DNA of 64,000 nt from Oscillospiraceae bacterium (GTDB taxonomy: Bacteria > Bacillota > Clostridia > Oscillospirales > Oscillospiraceae): contig CADAUZ010000017.1 of NCBI GenBank assembly GCA_902791215.1, forward strand, positions 1 to 64,000, written 5' to 3'. This document shows, in pieces, positions 1 to 9,126 of the stretch; within the stretch, counting starts at the first letter, position 1, and each line of letters begins with the position of its first letter. The notes below the pieces were generated by a model. The model did no database searches. It was not told where the DNA came from and was given only the letters and a program-made list of their open reading frames with translations. A program made the translations under genes and the position numbers.

Positions 1-96
1 GGATACCCGGACGATGAATACTTCTTCCTCAAGCTATTCGACGCCAGCCGCAGAACCTATGACCGCAATCCCAAATCCCACAGGTTTTGTGATTGA
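1..96 (+). CDS. Possible 3' end of a truncated ORF, unknown
   Basis: Frame 1 is open from the window edge to a TGA at 94-96 and reads as 31 residues rich in aromatic and charged amino acids. I do not recognise a family. The opposite strand also has a 70-codon ORF (34-246) over the same bases, so which strand codes, if either, is undecided. The position just upstream of an rml/glycosyltransferase cluster would suit a polysaccharide gene, but that is inference only. Confidence 0.2.
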   Translation, partial: GYPDDEYFFLKLFDASRRTYDRNPKSHRFCD

Positions 97-419
97 GTCT
101 TTCATATTCGCGGCTTTACAGTTGAAAATTCTTTTCCGGTTTCGAGTTTCTTCTACAGTCATGTCAATATTTTCAGCCTTATATCCTTGAAAAGCCCACC
201 TTACCATGGTATTATTAAAAAAATTCTGGTCGAGAGGGGTTGACATGAGTGATCAAACGGGACACAATTAGTCAGTCAGTCAGTCAGTCAGTCAGTCAGT
301 CAGTCAGTAAAGCTTACTTCTGCCCCAATTTACTGTCAAGTTTTATAGGCGTGGTGCACCCTTTTTAGGGATGCATCACGCTTTTTTGCTGCAAATAAAG
401 ACAATAGGTGAGGCAGAGC
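97..419. other. Intergenic region with tetranucleotide repeat
   Basis: About 320 bases lie between the possible partial ORF and the rmlC remnant. The stretch is AT-richer than the genes downstream. It contains the GTCA tract at 270-308 and no convincing gene on the plus strand. The only ORF is the 70-codon minus-strand frame (34-246), which has no recognisable family. Confidence 0.6.
270..308. repeat. (GTCA)n simple sequence repeat
   Basis: Thirty-nine bases form an uninterrupted tetranucleotide array of about 9.75 units with unit AGTC/GTCA. It ends about 110 bases before the rmlC start codon. It lies outside any recognised reading frame, so it could only act on promoter spacing or leader structure. 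Perfect tracts of this length are prone to slipped-strand length change. Confidence 0.95.
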
Positions 420-974
420 ATGAACTTTATTCAAGGAAAATTGAACGGTCTTTGGATCATCGAGCCGCGCGTATTTAGCGACAGCCGGGGCTTTTTTATG
501 GAAACATGGTCGAAGCGAGAATTTGAAGGGAACGGCCTGTTCTACGACTTTGTATAGGATAATCATTCCTCAAGCACAGTGAAGGGAACGCTGCGCGGCA
601 TCCATTTCCAGCGCGACAATAAGGCGCAAGCCAAGCTGGTGCGCTGTGTGCGCGGCGCAGTATTGGATATTGCAGTGGATCTTCGCCCGTCGAGTCCAAG
701 CTATAAGCAGTGGCAGGCGGTAGAACTGAGCGAGGAGAACAAGCGTCAGCTTTTGATCCCCCGCGGCTTCGGTCACGGTTTTGTGACACTGTGCGATCAT
801 GTGGAGTTTCTGTACCTCGCGGATAACCCTTATGCCCCGGAGGCGGATGCGGGCATTCTCTGGAATGACCCGGAACTCGGGATCGACTGGGGCATTGAAA
901 ACCCGATCCTCTCGGAGAAGGACAAGCACAATCCCCTGCTTCGGGACGCCGTAACCGGCTTTGAGGAATGGTAA
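420..974 (+). pseudogene. rmlC: dTDP-4-dehydrorhamnose 3,5-epimerase interrupted by in-frame TAG
   Basis: Reading from the ATG at 420 gives a full-length RmlC (185 codons) except for a TAG at 555-557, codon 46. Both sides are in the same frame. The N-terminal half has the usual 'NGLWIIEPRVFSDSRGFFMETW' type opening. The C-terminal half holds RGIHFQ with the catalytic His and the cupin body to FEEW. The stop falls exactly where the family has Gln in the conserved F-V-Q-D-N-H-S-S-S segment, so one C-to-T change (CAG to TAG) explains it. An internal GTG at 579 could restart, but the product would lack the N-terminal strands. RmlC makes dTDP-4-keto-L-rhamnose for surface polysaccharide. It is followed two bases later by rmlD. 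Confidence 0.85.
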
Positions 975-975
975 G

Positions 976-1824
976 ATGAAGGTTTTGATCACCGGCGTCA
1001 GCGGGCAGCTTGGATATGACGCGGCGAAAGTATTGTGGGAGCGTGGAAAAGACTGTCGCGGTGTAAGCTCGAAAGAACTGGACATCACTGACCGAGACGC
1101 GGTGCTGCGCGCACTTTCGGAATACCGTCCTGATGCCGTGCTGCACTGCGCGGCCTATACGAAGGTTGACCAGGCCGAGGACGAAGCGAATCTCTGCATG
1201 CGCGTCAACGCTGAGGGGACGCGGAATATTGCCCTGGCCTGCCGGGAGATCGGCGCGAAGCTGTTGTATGTCTCCACGGACTATGTCTTTCCCGGTACGG
1301 GGGACAAGCCCTGGGAGACCGATGACGCGACAGGGCCGCTGAATGTGTACGGGAGGAGCAAGCTGGCAGGGGAGCTGGCCGTGCGGGAGCTGGTCGAAAA
1401 GCATTTTATTGTCCGTACCTCCTGGGTTATCGGAGAGCACGGGAACAACTTTGTCAAGACCATGCTGCGGCTCGCCGAGACGCACGACTGTCTGCGTGTG
1501 GTAGACGATCAAATTGGCTCACCCACGTTCACGGCGGATCTGGCGCCGCTGCTGTGCGATATGCTCTTAACAGAAAAATACGGCGTCTATCATGCGACAA
1601 ACGAGGGCTTCTGCTCCTGGGCGGAGCTGGCGGAGGCTGTCTTCCGACTGAGTGGAAAAGAAGTTGCGGTTGAGCACGTCAGCACGGAGGAATACGGTGC
1701 GAAAGCGCAGCGGCCGAAAAATTCCCGCCTGAACAAACGCTCCCTCGACGAGGGCGGCTTTGCGCGTCTCCCGGATTGGGAAGTGTCGCTTACAAAAATG
1801 CTGGAAAAGGAGAGATTTGAATGA
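976..1824 (+). CDS. rmlD: dTDP-4-dehydrorhamnose reductase
   Basis: Intact 282-residue short-chain dehydrogenase of the extended RmlD type, catalysing the last NADPH-dependent step to dTDP-L-rhamnose in the cytoplasm. The Rossmann motif TGVSGQLG sits at residues 6-13, followed by the STDYVFPG segment and the catalytic YGRSK (YxxxK). The ATG at 976 is chosen over the in-frame TTG at 961 because it gives the canonical MKVLITG start and leaves one base after the rmlC stop. The stop overlaps the next gene's ATG by four bases, so the genes are translationally coupled. Upstream rmlC is broken, so rhamnose supply here would need another epimerase. Confidence 0.95.
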   Translation: MKVLITGVSGQLGYDAAKVLWERGKDCRGVSSKELDITDRDAVLRALSEYRPDAVLHCAAYTKVDQAEDEANLCMRVNAEGTRNIALACREIGAKLLYVSTDYVFPGTGDKPWETDDATGPLNVYGRSKLAGELAVRELVEKHFIVRTSWVIGEHGNNFVKTMLRLAETHDCLRVVDDQIGSPTFTADLAPLLCDMLLTEKYGVYHATNEGFCSWAELAEAVFRLSGKEVAVEHVSTEEYGAKAQRPKNSRLNKRSLDEGGFARLPDWEVSLTKMLEKERFE

Positions 1825-4800
1825 ATGAGCGAGAGGCATCCCCGGCATTTGAAAACCCGGAAGCCCTTATTGCTGACTGTGCAGCCAGGGGCGGCGTCCT
1901 TTACGGACAGCTTCCCGACGAAAAGGACAGGCGCGTGCTGTTGGCAAGCCACGAGCTTGGGCTGAACGGGGCTCCGATCGTTCTGCTGTACATGGCCCGG
2001 AGCCTGAGACGTCTGGGCTGGCAGCCGGTTCTGATTTCGCCTGCTGCGGGACCTCTCCTTGATACGCTCATGCAGGAGTCTTTCCCTGTCCTGCTCTGTC
2101 CCTCGCTGACGGAAAACGACATAGTGCCGCGGGCGGCCGGTCTGTTCCGTTTTGTGGTGCTCAATACGCTTGTGTTTTCACCCATTGCCGAAGTGCTCAA
2201 CGGCTCAGGCGCGAGCGTGCTGTGGTGGCTCCATGAGGCGGAGGAGATATATCACAGCGATTTCGCACAGCGCATGCCGCTTTATCTGTTTTCCAATATC
2301 ACGGTCTATGCTGACAGCCCGCGAAGTCGGGAACACCTGCTTCGGTACAGGCCGGACTATTGTGCCGGGGTGCTGGCTTTCGGCATCCCCGATGCTGCCG
2401 GACAAGACGTGAAGCCGTATCCCCTCTCCGAAAAAGCAAAGGGAAAGCGCGTCTTTGCCCTGGTGGGGACTGTGGAGAGGCGCAAGGGGCAGGACGTGCT
2501 GCTGGACGCTGTCGGGCTTCTGCCGGAGGATGCCGCGCGGCAATGCTTTTTTGTCTTTGTCGGACCTGTTTTCCACACCGACGTCGGAGACCGGGTTTGC
2601 ATGGCAGCTTCCAGGCAGACGGACCGCTTTCAATACATTCCACAGCTTCCGCTGGAAGAGCTGCCCGCGTTTTATGCCGCCGTCGACTGTGTGGTCTGCG
2701 CCTCCCGGGACGATCCCGGGCCAATCACGGTGGTGGAGGGCTGTCAACTTTCCAAATCGGTGATCTGCTCGGAGCATACCGGGATGGCCCCGCTCCTTGA
2801 GAGGGATCGCGCGGGCTTCGTATATGGCGGCGACGATCCGGCGGCGCTGGCGCGCTGTATCGTGCGGCTACTCGACCAGAGCGCCGGGGACGCGGCTGCA
2901 ATGCGGGAGCGCGCCCGGGCATTTTATCTTTCGCGCTTTTCTCCCGTGTCGTTTGACCGGCGTCTGGAAACGGAAATTCTGCCGGAGCTGCTGGGCCCGA
3001 CCCTGTTGAGCGGGAAGCCAGACGCGCAGGTGCAGCTTATCCGTATGGCGGAGAACAGCAGACAAAGGCTCCTTCAGCTTGAACAAATGCAAAAACAGGA
3101 GCTTGAGATTTGGATGCCGAAACAGCTCATCCGGGAGCAGCAGGAGAGGATTGAGCGGCTTGAAGCACAGAACCGTTATCTCCAGGAGAGCTTCAATATC
3201 ATCGCCAACTCGACCTGCTGGAAAATCACAAAGCCGGTTCGCGCCGTGCTGGACGAGTTGAAACGCCTGCCGCAACCCAGTACAGAAAATGCGCTTATCC
3301 GCAAAGGCCTCTACAGTCTGCGTACAAATGGACTGCGTGTTACGTGGTACAAGACCGTCAATAAGCTGAATTACAGCAGAGCCTATAAAAGGCTTGCAAA
3401 GCAGGCGCTGTTTACGAAAGAGGAGCTTGCCGGGCAGCAGGAGCATGTCTTTCCCCGGCGAATCAAATTCAGCGTCGTGGTGCCGCTCTACAACACACCG
3501 GAGCGCTTTCTGCGCGCGATGATCGAGTCCGTACAGGCCCAGACCTACGCCGGGTGGGAGCTCTGCATGGCGGACGGCAGCGACGCGCAGCACGGCGAGG
3601 TAACGCGCATCTGCTGGGAATATGCGCGCAGAGACAAGCGCATCCGCTATCGGAGGCTGGAAAAAAACCTCGGCATCTCCGGCAATACCAACGCCTGTCT
3701 GGAGATGGCAACGGGAGACTATATCGGCCTCTTCGACCACGATGACCTGCTGCACCCGGCAGCGCTGTACGAGATCATGCGCACGATCGAAAACACCGGT
3801 GCGGACTTTGTCTATACCGATGAAAGCACCTTTCACGATACGCCGGAGGACGCGTATCTGCCGCATTTCAAGCCAGACTTTGCGCCGGATAATCTGCGTG
3901 CCAACAACTATATCTGCCACTTCACCGTGTTTAAGCATTCCCTGCTGGATCAGGTCGGACCGTTCGATCCGGACTGCGACGGCTCGCAGGATCATGACAT
4001 GGTGCTGCGCCTGACAGAAAAGGCGCGTCGCGTGGCGCATATCCCGGAGATCCTGTATTACTGGCGGGCACACGCGGGTTCGGTTGCGGAGAGTACCGGC
4101 GTCAAGCCCTATGTGATAGAGGCGGGCATCCGGGCAGTCGAAAAACAGCTTGAACGTCTCGGACTCGAGGGCAAAGTCGAACCGGTCCGGCCCGGTATGT
4201 CGTTCTACCGCATCCGCTACGCTGTCGCGGGGACACCGAAGGTATCTATCCTGATCCCCAATTATGAGCATATCAACGATCTCCGGACTTGCCTGAATTC
4301 TATTTTTTATAAAACGACCTGGCCCAATTATGAGATCGTCATTGTCGAAAATAACAGCACATCCCGGAAGCTTTTTGCCTATTACGAGAACATACAGCGG
4401 GAGCATGCCAATGTGCGTGTCGTCACCTGGGAAGGAAAGTTCAACTACTCTACTGTCAACAACTATGGTGCGCGGTTTTGCACGGGGGATTATCTGCTCT
4501 TGCTCAACAACGATATCGAGGTGATCACCCCCGAATGGATCGAGGAAATGCTGATGTTTGCTCAGCGCGCCGATGTTGGCGCTGTCGGCGCAAAACTGTA
4601 TTATCCCGACAGGACCATTCAGCACGCGGGCGTATGCCTGGGGCTGGGTGGCGTGGCAGGCCACTATTTTCATCATATGAGCCAGGAAAATGTGGGCTAT
4701 ATGGGGCGGCTCCTATACCCGCAGAATATGGCCGCGGTGACGGCAGCCTGCATGCTGCTGCGCCGGGAGATATGGGACAAGGTGGGCGGCCTGGATGAGG

Positions 4801-5087
4801 ACTGGGCCGTGGCCTTCAACGACGTGGATCTGTGTATGCGTATTCGCAAGGCGGGCTATCTGATCGTCTGGACACCCTATGCGGAACTCATTCATTATGA
4901 GTCTAAGAGTTGCGGACAGGATGACACACCGCAAAAGCGGAAGCGCTTTGAGGACGAGGTGCTCCGATTCCAATCCCGCTGGGCGAAGGAACTGGAAGCG
5001 GGCGACCCGTATTATAATCCGAATTTCACTTTGAATAGATCGGATTTCGTTGTGAAACCGGACGTTCGGCAATATGACGCGAGGTGA
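1821..5087 (+). CDS. Three-domain glycosyltransferase (GT4 + GT2 + GT2)
   Basis: A 1,088-residue protein joining three transferase modules. Residues about 35-400 form a GT-B fold of the GT4 type, with the nucleotide-sugar domain starting near residue 210 (LVGTVERRKGQDVL) and a later SRDDPGPITVVEG segment. Residues about 410-470 are a Gln/Glu/Leu-rich coiled coil ending in the CWKITKP motif often seen in rhamnan-type transferases. A GT2 domain starts near 549 (FSVVVPLYN) with FDHDD at 638-642. A second GT2 starts near 806 (VSILIPNYEH) with LLLNNDIEV around 898. It probably adds several sugars, rhamnose among them, to a lipid-linked surface glycan. The exact linkages cannot be read from sequence. 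No signal peptide is visible, so it should act at the inner membrane face. Confidence 0.9.
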   Translation: MNEREASPAFENPEALIADCAARGGVLYGQLPDEKDRRVLLASHELGLNGAPIVLLYMARSLRRLGWQPVLISPAAGPLLDTLMQESFPVLLCPSLTENDIVPRAAGLFRFVVLNTLVFSPIAEVLNGSGASVLWWLHEAEEIYHSDFAQRMPLYLFSNITVYADSPRSREHLLRYRPDYCAGVLAFGIPDAAGQDVKPYPLSEKAKGKRVFALVGTVERRKGQDVLLDAVGLLPEDAARQCFFVFVGPVFHTDVGDRVCMAASRQTDRFQYIPQLPLEELPAFYAAVDCVVCASRDDPGPITVVEGCQLSKSVICSEHTGMAPLLERDRAGFVYGGDDPAALARCIVRLLDQSAGDAAAMRERARAFYLSRFSPVSFDRRLETEILPELLGPTLLSGKPDAQVQLIRMAENSRQRLLQLEQMQKQELEIWMPKQLIREQQERIERLEAQNRYLQESFNIIANSTCWKITKPVRAVLDELKRLPQPSTENALIRKGLYSLRTNGLRVTWYKTVNKLNYSRAYKRLAKQALFTKEELAGQQEHVFPRRIKFSVVVPLYNTPERFLRAMIESVQAQTYAGWELCMADGSDAQHGEVTRICWEYARRDKRIRYRRLEKNLGISGNTNACLEMATGDYIGLFDHDDLLHPAALYEIMRTIENTGADFVYTDESTFHDTPEDAYLPHFKPDFAPDNLRANNYICHFTVFKHSLLDQVGPFDPDCDGSQDHDMVLRLTEKARRVAHIPEILYYWRAHAGSVAESTGVKPYVIEAGIRAVEKQLERLGLEGKVEPVRPGMSFYRIRYAVAGTPKVSILIPNYEHINDLRTCLNSIFYKTTWPNYEIVIVENNSTSRKLFAYYENIQREHANVRVVTWEGKFNYSTVNNYGARFCTGDYLLLLNNDIEVITPEWIEEMLMFAQRADVGAVGAKLYYPDRTIQHAGVCLGLGGVAGHYFHHMSQENVGYMGRLLYPQNMAAVTAACMLLRREIWDKVGGLDEDWAVAFNDVDLCMRIRKAGYLIVWTPYAELIHYESKSCGQDDTPQKRKRFEDEVLRFQSRWAKELEAGDPYYNPNFTLNRSDFVVKPDVRQYDAR

Positions 5088-5090
5088 AAG

Positions 5091-6446
5091 ATGAATCAAA
5101 GTAAACATATATTGGCAAAGGAATATTTGCTTGTCCTGCTGGTCTTCTGCATCTGCCTGACGGGCGCTCTGCATCTGCCTGTTGGTCAATGCCCGGACGA
5201 ATATCTCAGAAGTCGCCTCATCGTATGGATGGTAGAAAAAGGCACACTTCCGACCGGGGATGAGCTTGAGACCATGGCGCTCAACCCGCCCCCGGATGTT
5301 AATTATGGTTTTTCCTATGCACTTCGCCCCTATCTTCCGTCAATGATCAGTGCGGTGTTTGTCAAAGCCGCGATGCCTTTTTTTGATTCTGACAGGGTAC
5401 TGCTCCTGGCGGCACGGCTGGGCAGTGTGCTGTCGGTCACGGGATGCTGCTGGTTTTGTCTCCGGCTTGGACACAGGCTTTTTGACAAGCGCAGTTCTGC
5501 GATCCTGTTTGCTGTGCTTGTCTGCTTTTTGCCGCAGGTTCAGTTCCTTGGCATGTATCACAACAATGACGCGCCTTCTCTCTTTGCGGTGAGCATGATG
5601 CTGTTCTTTCTTGTTGAGGGATATGCCCAGCAGTGGCCGGTCAAATGCTGCATCGGACTTGCGATCGCTTTTTCCGTCGGGCTGCTGTCCTATTATTCGA
5701 TCTATGGCTGGATCCTCATGTGTGCTGTGTTCTGCATTGTCTCGGTCATGACTGACCGGGAAATTGCGGATAAAGGCCGCTTGATCCTCAAACGCGCGGG
5801 ACTGATCGGCGGGATCTGCCTGCTGCTTGCCGGGTGGTTCTTTATTCGCGCCGCAATCCTCCACAACGGTGATTTTCTGGGGATCGCCTACGAGGAGGTA
5901 TCCCGGGCGCGTGTTGAGGACCTGGGCTATAAGCTGTTCCAATATCTCTGTTATCGGCGTGACGGACTGTCGATACCGGAATTTATCCGCCTCGGGAATT
6001 ATGGATGGCTTAGAACAAGCGCACAAAGCTTTGTGGGCACCTTCGGCAACATGACGCTGTTTCTCCCGATGTTTCTTTACGGCATCTATTTCACCATTTT
6101 TGCTTTTGGCCTCCTGTGCTTCCTTGCCGTGCTGAAACACAAGCGGATGTGCAGACGCGACAGACTGCTGATGCTGGTGATGCTTGTTTCGGGAGGGATC
6201 AATTTTGCCCTTCATTTCTGGCAGTCCTACGCCCGGGACTATCAGGCCCAGGGGCGCTATATCATCACCCTGATTCTTCCGCTTGCCTTTATGCTGGCTT
6301 ATGGGCTGGACAAAACGACTGTTGCAGTGCAAAATCCAAGGCCCGGAAAAGCGGCTGAGCTGAACCCGGCTGCCGCACTCACCGTGCTGTGGCTCATCCT
6401 GTTTGTCTGGGCTGCCATTGGTACGATGAGCAAGATGCTCCCATGA
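5091..6446 (+). CDS. Polytopic membrane glycosyltransferase-like protein (GT-C/DUF2142 type)
   Basis: A 451-residue integral membrane protein with about ten to twelve hydrophobic segments. After the first helix there is a loop with the acidic motif GQCPDEYLR. GT-C enzymes of the PMT/ArnT kind and DUF2142 proteins carry catalytic Asp/Glu at this place. It starts three bases after the triple glycosyltransferase and has a good AT-rich start context. By analogy it would use a polyprenyl-phosphate sugar donor on the outer face to decorate the polysaccharide. Family assignment is tentative; a polymerase or flippase-like role is the alternative, but the PDE motif argues for GT-C. Confidence 0.65.
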   Translation: MNQSKHILAKEYLLVLLVFCICLTGALHLPVGQCPDEYLRSRLIVWMVEKGTLPTGDELETMALNPPPDVNYGFSYALRPYLPSMISAVFVKAAMPFFDSDRVLLLAARLGSVLSVTGCCWFCLRLGHRLFDKRSSAILFAVLVCFLPQVQFLGMYHNNDAPSLFAVSMMLFFLVEGYAQQWPVKCCIGLAIAFSVGLLSYYSIYGWILMCAVFCIVSVMTDREIADKGRLILKRAGLIGGICLLLAGWFFIRAAILHNGDFLGIAYEEVSRARVEDLGYKLFQYLCYRRDGLSIPEFIRLGNYGWLRTSAQSFVGTFGNMTLFLPMFLYGIYFTIFAFGLLCFLAVLKHKRMCRRDRLLMLVMLVSGGINFALHFWQSYARDYQAQGRYIITLILPLAFMLAYGLDKTTVAVQNPRPGKAAELNPAAALTVLWLILFVWAAIGTMSKMLP

Positions 6447-6470
6447 CGGGAAAAACGGAGGTGTTCTCTT

Positions 6471-7358
6471 ATGCTTCCAACACTGAAAAAACACCGTTTT
6501 TTGCTTGAGGAGCTGGTCAAGCGCGACTTTGACCGGAAATATAAGGGCAGCTTTCTGGGCGCAGCTTGGAGTGTTCTAAATCCGCTGCTTTCGCTGCTGA
6601 TTATGCGTTTTATATTCGGGCACTTTTTCGGTTCGGCTATTCCGCATTTCACCACTTACCTTTTCTGTGGTAATATCGTATTCAGCTTTTTCTCCGAGTC
6701 AAGTGCCGAGGGCTTGATGGCGCTGTATGGCAATGCGCATGCCGAGATTGAACAGCAGCAGCATCATGATCGGATAAACAAGCGCAAGAAACTTCCATGT
6801 GAATACGATACCGTCCAGCGCGCAGAACAGGAAGAATACACAGAGCGTAATGCCAAAGTTGATCAGCGTCTGGGCATTTTTCGACAGCAGGAACAGGTAT
6901 TTCGGGACATTGACCTTGGTGAAAATATCCGGCGCAGCGCCTACCTCCGCGGCGCCATGCTGGGCTATACCCGTGAATTTATGGATGAAAAATACGAGGA
7001 GATCATCGACTTCGCCGAACTGAAAGATTTTGAAGACCGATCTTTCAAGCAGCTCTCCACCGGTATGCAGAGCCGTCTGGCCTTTTCCATCGCAAGCCTT
7101 GTGCAGCCAGATATCCTGATCTTGGACGAGATTCTGTCTGTCGGTGACGGTGCCTTTGCCGAGAAGAGCGAAGCAAAAATGCGGGAGATATTGGACAGCG
7201 GCGCGACCACGATCCTGGTTTCCCATTCGCTGGATCAGGTGCGTGAACTGTGCAACAAAGTCCTGTGGCTGCATCAGGGACGGCAGATCGACTTTGGCGA
7301 GACCGACCCGATCTGTGACCGCTATCAGGCGTTCCTGCATGGAGAAATCGAATTATGA
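6471..7358 (+). pseudogene. Collapsed O-antigen-type ABC exporter: permease N-terminus, inverted permease fragment, ATPase C-terminus
   Basis: The single 295-codon ORF is a chimera. Residues 1-89 are the start of a Wzm/TagG-type ABC-2 permease (LVKRDFDRKYKGSFLG, then two hydrophobic helices). Bases about 6741-6925 read as nonsense on the plus strand but as the next permease segment on the minus strand (KVNVPKYLFLLSKNAQ plus two helices). From about 6926 the frame is the C-terminal two thirds of a Wzt/TagH ATPase, with LSTGMQSRLAFSIA (signature) and ILDEILSVGD (Walker B), then the switch His in VSHS. The permease remainder, the ATPase start and Walker A are all absent. Neither half can work. 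The next gene overlaps by four bases. Confidence 0.85.
6741..6925 (-). other. Inverted internal fragment of the exporter permease
   Basis: Translated on the minus strand, this segment gives the conserved permease core after 'GNA': NVPKYLFLLSKNAQTLINFG and the two following helices, ending in LLLFNLG. On the plus strand a permease would need this segment directly after residue about 88. A GGCAT/ATGCC microhomology is visible at the left junction. No long flanking inverted repeats were found. Confidence 0.8.
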
Positions 7359-8224
7359 AGGTAAGTATAATTATCCCCACGCTCAACGCGGAGCGCTGGA
7401 TATCGCGACAGTTGGATAGCCTGCTCTCGCAGACGGCAGAAGCGGAGATCATCGTGATCGACTCCGGTTCGACGGATGCGACGGGCTCCATCGTCCGCGC
7501 CCGCGCCGACCGCGTGCGGCTGATGGAAATCCCGCGGGAAGACTTCGATCACGGCGGCACACGGGATTACGCTCTGCGTCAGAGCGCGGGCGACTTTGTG
7601 TGCTTTCTCACACAGGACGCCCTGCCGACCGACGAGCGCTGTCTGGAACATTTGCTTTCGGCCTTCTCGTCGCCGGATATCGCGGCGGTTTACGGCAGAC
7701 AGATCGCGTATCTCGACGCGCCGGAATATGAGAGGCTGACCAGAGTCTTCAATTACCCCGAACAGCCGCGCATCTGGCGGGAGGCAGATATTCCCCGCTA
7801 CGGGGTCAAGTCGTATTTCTTTTCAAACGTTTGCGCGGCCTATCGTAGAGATGCGTACCTTGCCGCCGGCGGCTTCGACGCACCCATCCTCTGCAACGAG
7901 GATATGATGATGGCGGCAAAGCTGCTCCACAAGGGTTATGCATTGGCCTACACGCCGGACGCGGCTGTGTATCATTCTCACCGCTATACCTTGACGGAAG
8001 AGCTGCGGCGTAATGCCCGCATCGGCAAAGTAATGGGACAGTATCGGGAACGTCTTTCACGGGCGAACACTGATACCGAGGGCTGGCGTATGCTGCGCTT
8101 CGTCGGCGGGGAGCTTGCGCGCCGGAGGCAATACGGTGAGCTATTTACCTTTTACACTCATGCCGTGGTACGCTTTACGGGCAATCGCATCGGGAAAATC
8201 ATGGATAAGCGGAGCCGCAGATGA
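7355..8224 (+). CDS. Family 2 glycosyltransferase, rhamnosyltransferase-like
   Basis: A 289-residue GT2 enzyme that opens with VSIIIPTLNA and continues with IVIDSGSTDATG. The FDHGGTRDYA motif typical of rhamnosyltransferases of the RfbF/WsaF kind follows, then the donor-metal segment FLTQDALP. A basic amphipathic C-terminus may sit on the membrane. It overlaps both neighbours by four bases (ATGA), so it belongs to the polysaccharide operon. The motif set supports transfer of L-rhamnose from dTDP-rhamnose, but acceptor and linkage are unknown. Confidence 0.85.
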   Translation: MKVSIIIPTLNAERWISRQLDSLLSQTAEAEIIVIDSGSTDATGSIVRARADRVRLMEIPREDFDHGGTRDYALRQSAGDFVCFLTQDALPTDERCLEHLLSAFSSPDIAAVYGRQIAYLDAPEYERLTRVFNYPEQPRIWREADIPRYGVKSYFFSNVCAAYRRDAYLAAGGFDAPILCNEDMMMAAKLLHKGYALAYTPDAAVYHSHRYTLTEELRRNARIGKVMGQYRERLSRANTDTEGWRMLRFVGGELARRRQYGELFTFYTHAVVRFTGNRIGKIMDKRSRR

Positions 8225-9126
8225 AGCTTATTGTTTTGCTTTCTACATATAACGGCGTGAACTATATACGGCAGCAGTTGGACAGCCTTCTGGAGCAGTC
8301 ACTTCCCGGCGTCGAGATTCAGGTGCGGGATGACGGCTCAACAGACGGCACCTGCGATATTCTGGAAGAGTATGCGAAACGCGGTGCCCTGCGTTGGTAC
8401 GCGGGTCGCAACCTCGGTCCGGCGTGCAGCTTCTGGCAGCTTTTGCAAGACTGCGGTGAGGCGGAGTACTACGCCTTCTGCGATCAGGACGATGTATGGG
8501 ACGGGGATAAACTGGAGGCTGCCGTCGCTGCGCTGACAAGTTTTGATGCCGATACGCCTGTTTTATATTGCGGCGATGTCAGAGTCACAGATGAATCTCT
8601 GAACGTTCTATACGATCACATGGTTAACCCATGCCCCGCAGATTATCCCCACGCGCTGCTGCGAAATCTGGCTCCCGGCTGTACCTTCGTTTTCAATCAT
8701 CAGGCCCGGGAGCTGCTGCGACTGTATGACACAGAAAAGCTCGGCCTCGACCTGCACGACTGGACAGCGTATCAGGTCGTTGCCTGCTTTGGCCATGTGA
8801 TTTTCGATACCGTGCCTCACATGTGCTATCGGCAGCACGAAACCAACGTCAATGGCGCACACCGCCGGTCAGCGATTTCCCTTCTGCGTAAAGTGCCTGT
8901 TTTTTGGAACGGCCCTATGAGAAACAGCCGCCGTCGTCAGGCGCTTCGACTGGAGCAGACTTACGGTGAGATCATGCCGGCAGGAAACCGTGAGCTGACC
9001 GAACTGATAGCACATTATGACGAGGATGCGTCAAAATGGCGCAAGCTGTTGTATATACTTTGGAACACCATAGATGGTGCAGATGCTCGTATGGCATGCC
9101 TCTTGGCCTTGTGTAACAGACTGTAA
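8221..9126 (+). CDS. Family 2 glycosyltransferase
   Basis: A 301-residue GT2 protein with IVLLSTYNGVNYI at the start, QVRDDGSTDGT near residue 35 and the metal-binding motif FCDQDDVW at 86-93. The fold and the C-terminal HMCYRQHETNVNGA segment match rhamnosyl- and galactosyl-type EPS transferases. It is the last gene of the operon and its start overlaps the previous stop. GC content drops sharply right after its stop codon, which marks the end of the locus. Confidence 0.85.
   Translation: MKLIVLLSTYNGVNYIRQQLDSLLEQSLPGVEIQVRDDGSTDGTCDILEEYAKRGALRWYAGRNLGPACSFWQLLQDCGEAEYYAFCDQDDVWDGDKLEAAVAALTSFDADTPVLYCGDVRVTDESLNVLYDHMVNPCPADYPHALLRNLAPGCTFVFNHQARELLRLYDTEKLGLDLHDWTAYQVVACFGHVIFDTVPHMCYRQHETNVNGAHRRSAISLLRKVPVFWNGPMRNSRRRQALRLEQTYGEIMPAGNRELTELIAHYDEDASKWRKLLYILWNTIDGADARMACLLALCNRL

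Noticed and set aside
420-974. Amber recoding (pyrrolysine or other) in rmlC
   Set aside because: TAG ends a normal gene at 25812, no downstream recoding element is visible, and a single CAG-to-TAG change explains the stop.
2868-4676. A 602-codon minus-strand ORF opposite the triple glycosyltransferase
   Set aside because: It is a shadow of the real coding frame in GC-rich DNA. It has no recognisable domain, and the plus-strand frame has clear GT motifs.
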